Source of the DNA: Nageia nagi
Taxonomy: Eukaryota; Pinophyta
Reading direction: 5' to 3'
DNA: 64,000 nt
NCBI GenBank assembly: GCA_050084985.1
Contig: JBITNC010000001.1
Coordinates: forward strand, 99,882,001 to 99,946,000
Numbering within the stretch: the first letter of the stretch is position 1; each line of letters opens with the position of its first letter. Position numbers and translations under genes: made by a program. This document shows, piece after piece, positions 60,109 to 64,000 of this stretch. Under the pieces are notes generated by a model that was given only the letters and a program-made list of their open reading frames with translations, was not told the origin of the DNA and made no database searches.

Positions 60109-60297
60109 TGGAGCATCAGTGAGATAATCAACAATTACTTATCCTTTTATTGACTTTTTTCCAATAAAATGTAAATCAAATTCAGCTAAGTGCATTATCC
60201 ACTTTGCAGTTCTTGAATTTTGATAGGTTTTATTCATCATATATTTCAACAGATCCACTTTAGAGATGACATATGTTGTATGATTAAGCATATAATG

Positions 60298-60800
60298 TCA
60301 AAGTTTTTTAGTAGCAAAAATGACAGCAAGACATAGTTTTTCCAAATATATATACTTAATCTCATAGCTCACAAGTGTTCTACTCAGATAATATATAGCT
60401 TGTTCTTTATTGTGTTCATTCTTTTGAGCAAGCATTATTCCTAAAGCATTTTTAGTAGCAGAAATATATAACAAAAAGGGTACATCTTTTCTTGGTGGAA
60501 TTAAGACAGGAGGAGATAATAAATATCTTTTAATTTCATTGAATGCATCTTGTTGCTCTTTGCCCCAATGATATTCTACTCCCTTTTTTAATAATTTTGT
60601 AAATGGTTTACATTTATCAGAAAGTTGAGCTATAAACCTTCTAATGGCTTGTAACTTGCCCTGTAAACTTTGTAATTGTTTTAGATTTGCAGGAGGTGGC
60701 ATGTCTACTACTGCCTTCACTTTACTAGGATCTATTTCAATTCCTCGTTGGAACACAATAAATCCTAATAATTTTCCTGAAGTTACACCAAAAATACATT
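60298..60800 (-). pseudogene. RT thumb and first RNase H of element C
   Basis: Contains LGFIVFQRGIEIDPSKVKAV, LKQLQSLQGKLQAIRRFIAQ, LLYISATKNALGIMLAQKNE and IYYLSRTLVSYEIKYIYLEK, the normal connection and RNase H of Ty3/gypsy pol. A single frameshift near 60815 separates it from the RT palm. The frame ends in FATKKL and the following sequence (RHYMLNH-like) is broken. Confidence 0.85.
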
Positions 60801-60808
60801 TTTCAGAT

Positions 60809-61339
60809 TTAATCTTTATGTTCTAATAATCTATCTAAGACTTTAATTAGGTCTTTTCCATGATCTTCTCGATATTTAGATCTAACCAACAAATCATTGA
60901 CATAATCTTCTACTATGTCGTGCATATAATCATGGAATATATAAGTCATAACCCTTTGATAAGTTGCCCTGACATTTTTTAATCCAAAAGGCATAACTTT
61001 ATAACAAAAGGTACCCCAAGGAGTTATGAAAGCCATTTTATGTTGATCTTCAGTGGCTATTTTTATTTGATTATAACTAGAAAATCCATCCATTAATGAC
61101 AACATATCATGTCCTACTATCGAATCTACCAAACTATCAATGCTAGGTAGAGGGAAATCATCCTTAGGACAAGCTTTGTTAAGATCACAAAAATCTATGC
61201 ATATTCTTATTTTTCCACTTGGTTTTTTCATAGGTACCATATTAGATATCCAATCTGAATAATCTATAGGTTGTATAAATTTAGCTTCTAATAATTTTTG
61301 AAGTTCTTCTTTTACCATTAATGCTATAGGAGGATGCAT
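60809..61339 (-). pseudogene. pol: Reverse transcriptase of element C with altered catalytic motif
   Basis: RT fingers and palm: LLEAKFIQPIDYSDWISNMV, KIRICIDFCDLNKACPKDDF, LPSIDSLVDSIVGHDMLSLM, DGFSSYNQIKIATEDQHKMA and VMPFGLKN. The catalytic YxDD box reads YVNDLLV (near 60895), so the second-to-last Asp is Asn, a single G-to-A change that would abolish polymerisation. The frame ends at a stop created by a frameshift just after LDRLLEHKD. Confidence 0.9.
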
Positions 61340-61453
61340 TTTACGTAATTTTTATTTAACAGGTTTAGCATCAGACTTTAATGCTAAATTATGTACTACT
61401 AATTTAGGATCTATTCCAGGCATGTCTGCATATGACCATGCAAATACCTTTTC

Positions 61454-61879
61454 TCATTCTTTTAATAAGGTTATAATTTCTTTTTGTTCATTTTCCATGA
61501 GGTTTTCTCCTAATTGAATAATTTTAGGATTTTGAGGATCATTACTAATATTTATTTCTAAGACTTTTTCAGTAAGCATATGCGACCCTTCTTCTAATTG
61601 ATTTGGTACTGGTATCCAACTTTTATCGTTAACACTATATTCTTCATCATATTCTTGAATTTGTTCATTCGTGCATACTTGATTTTCATAGGAACCAAAT
61701 ATGTGATCTACATTTTTGAATTCATGTACCGAAGGATTAGATGATATAAGAGAGAAATCAGCAATTACTTCATCTGTAGAAGTATTGGCTATTATTTTGA
61801 TTAAATTTTGATTTTCGTTAACTTCATCTATTTGTTCATTATGTTGATCTTCAATATCATTCTCTTTTATTGTAACCAT
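61454..61879 (-). CDS. Acidic linker between protease and RT in element C
   Basis: An open stretch of 141 codons, rich in Glu, Asp and Asn (for example IQEYDEEYSVNDKSW, EISNDPQNPKIIQLG-like text near 61530). It continues into the pre-RT region. Such low-complexity acidic linkers are usual in Tat pol proteins. No enzymatic motif. Sequence upstream to 62470 reads similarly with a few stops. Confidence 0.6.
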   Translation of the reverse strand: MVTIKENDIEDQHNEQIDEVNENQNLIKIIANTSTDEVIADFSLISSNPSVHEFKNVDHIFGSYENQVCTNEQIQEYDEEYSVNDKSWIPVPNQLEEGSHMLTEKVLEINISNDPQNPKIIQLGENLMENEQKEIITLLKE

Positions 61880-62470
61880 ATTTATCGATGGTATACCTAA
61901 ATATGGAATGATTGATGATTTGATATTTTTATTTATTTTTTCTTGTATATCACTTGGTAAGCACGAATGAGTCTAGGGTGGCTCAATATTATTAATAAAG
62001 AGCATTTTGACCCCTTCTAAGACATCCATTTCACTTAATTGTTCTTCTCTTATATTAATAATTTCTCGTACTATAGATTCTTTCTCTAAAATTTCTTCAT
62101 TATAATCCAAATTTTCTTCTCCTAAATTTCCTAATTTAGCAAGATTTTTACATTTATTTTGATAACCTAATCCCCTTTTATCAGTGGGATCTTGGTATCG
62201 TAATTCAATTATTTCTCGTGGAACCTGTTCATATCAACCCAATCCTCGTCCTTGCCAATTACATTTGTTAAAATAGTTTAAGAAAAATGTTCTTGAACAT
62301 GGCGATAAATATTTCATATCATTATTGAAATTTTCTTCATATGTTTGATTGGATATTGTTGACATAGGATCTACTATTCCTGCATAGATAAACATTATCT
62401 GATTAGGTACTTCTCCTAAAGGTACTATTTATCCAATTACACTAGGTGATTCAGATAATCTTCCCATTTC

Positions 62471-63250
62471 TTATGCTAAAGGTATATTAAACACAACATC
62501 ATCTACATCATATTCTCCCATCCCTAAATCCATTAATTTAATTTTTACCGGATATACATTGGATGAGTCATTATTAGATGTAGTATTCACTTGTTTTGAT
62601 GAAGAAGCTCCATATTTTTCGTCTAAAGTTTTAACAACTTTTTCCCAAGTATCTTTATCTTGTATAACTATATCGCTTTTTCCTTTTATGACTTCAGATT
62701 GCTTCATATTTTTGTTCATTAATATGGTGAATAAATTAGGGGATGGTAATGTCACTTTATTTAGATCAAAAATTAAATTACAATGTGAATAAGGATCTGG
62801 ATCTTTAAACACACAATGAACTTTATTTTTATAGATGTATTTTAAACATCCATGATAAGTTGATGGAACACATTGCATTTCTCTAATCCATGGGCATCCT
62901 AAAAGAACATTGTATTGTATAATATTTCCTTCAATTATATGTAATAAAGTTTGAACGATTTTAGCCCCTACTATAATCGATAGCACTATTGATCCCAAAG
63001 TTGAACACACTGCATCATTAAATGCCCTAATTTGTAAAGAAGGAGCTAAGATAAACGAATTTGATAAATTCAAATTTTTGTATGCAGCATCTGAAATTAT
63101 ATTTATAGCTGAACCTTCATCTATTAGAATTCTTTTAAATAATCTCCCATCTACTTTACCAATTATATGTAAAGGTAGATCAAGTCCACCTAGTCCATCG
63201 TTATTTAATTTTTCTTATTCGTAAAAGGTGATACTAGGTTGTTGAGATAT
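62471..63250 (-). pseudogene. Aspartic protease of element C
   Basis: The active-site region KRILIDEGSAINIIS (near 63110-63150) replaces the usual DxGSA, and NVLLGCPWIREMQCVPSTYH (near 62880) is the typical Tat protease flap/core signature. The stretch from 63073 to 62471 is open; one TAA stop lies at about 63220, where Gln is likely. The protease cuts the Gag-Pol chain. Confidence 0.8.
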
Positions 63251-63517
63251 CCTCAAACTTTCAACTATTGAAATAAAATTATCGAGGTTACTAACATCCA
63301 CTTGAATTTCTTATAGAATTTGATTCATAACTTCCCTATAACTCTCAGACTGTTGTAATAATTCAAATAAGGTCATCTTAACTAGAGACATTTTTAATTA
63401 TCGTTGAAGAGCACCTTTTATTGAAACTTTAGGTTGTTGCGGAGGAGGTATAGGTTGTATATTAATTGGGTTTGATATTGATTGATTTTTTTATGGATTA
63501 TCCTATTTATTCTGATA

Positions 63518-64000
63518 TTATTGTGCTCTTGTAGCTATACCAATCATATGTATTGAATCATCTATAGTTCTTATAAATGGTATATCCTTATTATTCCATG
63601 TATAGTTCAATTGGTTTGGGATAATTGTCACATTGTTAGCTTGATGTGAAGGTAAGGGATTTTGATATATCCTTAAATTTTGATTCGAGGGCACAACAGG
63701 ATTATCCACATCTATTTTTTGACTATCTATCAAGTCTTGAATTTTATGTTGTAAAGTTTGACATTTATTTGTATTGTGTCCTTTTTGCCTATGATAAGCA
63801 CAAAATTCATTCTCCTTATACCATTTGCTTCCTTTAGCATTAGGATTTTCAAGTTTTATATCAGGTAATGTAATCATACCATTATCATATAATTTTTTAA
63901 GTATTTCGGCTAATGGTTCTGATAATGGGATAAAATTTCTTTTAGGCTTAGGTTTAGTATTTTCTTTGATTTTTGAAGATTGACCAAAATTTTTTGTCAT
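63518..64000 (-). CDS. gag: C-terminal part of Gag of element C, truncated by window edge
   Basis: 160 codons to the edge. A Lys-rich stretch leads to the Tat-type knuckle FCAYHRQKGHNTNKCQTLQH (CX2HX4HX4C) and NKIQDLIDS-like tail (observed KIQDLIDSQKI), then a Gln/Pro/Asn-rich end (SNQNLRIYQNPLPSHQ). This is the nucleic-acid-binding end of Gag. The capsid part lies beyond 64000. The frame ends just before a degraded protease spacer. Confidence 0.85.
   Translation of the reverse strand: MTKNFGQSSKIKENTKPKPKRNFIPLSEPLAEILKKLYDNGMITLPDIKLENPNAKGSKWYKENEFCAYHRQKGHNTNKCQTLQHKIQDLIDSQKIDVDNPVVPSNQNLRIYQNPLPSHQANNVTIIPNQLNYTWNNKDIPFIRTIDDSIHMIGIATRAQ

Larger units (their letters stand above)
51115..64000 (-). 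mobile_element. Giant Tat-type Ty3/gypsy element C, 5' part outside window
   Basis: Minus-strand polarity. From the right edge: gag end, protease, RT, RNase H, second RNase H, integrase, an extra sense ORF, an antisense plant-mobile-domain gene, polypurine tract and 3' LTR. At least 12.9 kb is in the window. The 3' LTR family is the same as the solo LTR at 21124-21977. All parts have one consistent orientation and order, so I treat them as one element. That the PMD gene and the pol belong to the same copy is inference from this order. Confidence 0.8.

Overview
This is a repeat-dominated, AT-rich stretch of a nuclear plant genome, probably from a large-genome seed plant. That placement is inferred from the content: Ty3/gypsy elements of the Tat type carrying a second RNase H, a plant Ty1/copia element, a plant L1-type LINE, tRNA-derived SINE-like sequences, a Mutator-like MITE, a plant mobile domain (PMD) gene and a decayed pentatricopeptide (PPR) gene. 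I found no intact, clearly functional host gene. Almost every coding trace belongs to a transposable element, and most are pseudogenes.

Layout, left part. Positions 1-4058 hold the 5' half of a minus-strand LTR element: LTR about 2527-4058, primer-binding site, a gag whose start codon appears to be made by splicing, then an unidentified non-pol ORF that leaves the window. This element sits inside an older minus-strand element (LTR 4588-5319). From 5.3 to 21 kb the sequence is decayed. It holds a PPR pseudogene (8.1-9.0 kb), two inverted blocks of 20-bp repeats (10.0-10.6 kb), a 2-kb non-autonomous LTR element with a near-matching target duplication (11411-13450) inside degraded coding sequence, and a SINE-like sequence within a degenerate satellite (16.2-17.1 kb). 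A solo LTR with a perfect target duplication (21124-21977) and a degenerate LINE (about 22.9-28.04 kb) follow.

Layout, right part. A Mutator-like MITE with a perfect 9-bp duplication lies at 29048-29643. A young copia element (32034-40909) has LTRs that look identical by eye and a perfect CAAGA duplication, but its polyprotein has two in-frame stops. Next come a reversed SINE-like fragment and a three-level nest. A gypsy gag remnant (41.5-43.4 kb) is broken by a plus-strand Tat element B (from 43419). B's 3' LTR is broken by a very large minus-strand Tat element C (51115 to beyond 64000).

Element C is the richest object. Between its integrase and its 3' LTR it carries an antisense, intron-containing PMD gene and a sense ORF of unknown function built of two related modules. 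Other points of interest are covarying hairpins repeated at the 3' end of the copia element, TGACGTCA sites repeated every ~123 bp in the first LTR, and an excess of TAG/TAA/TGA stops at codons where C-to-T decay explains them.
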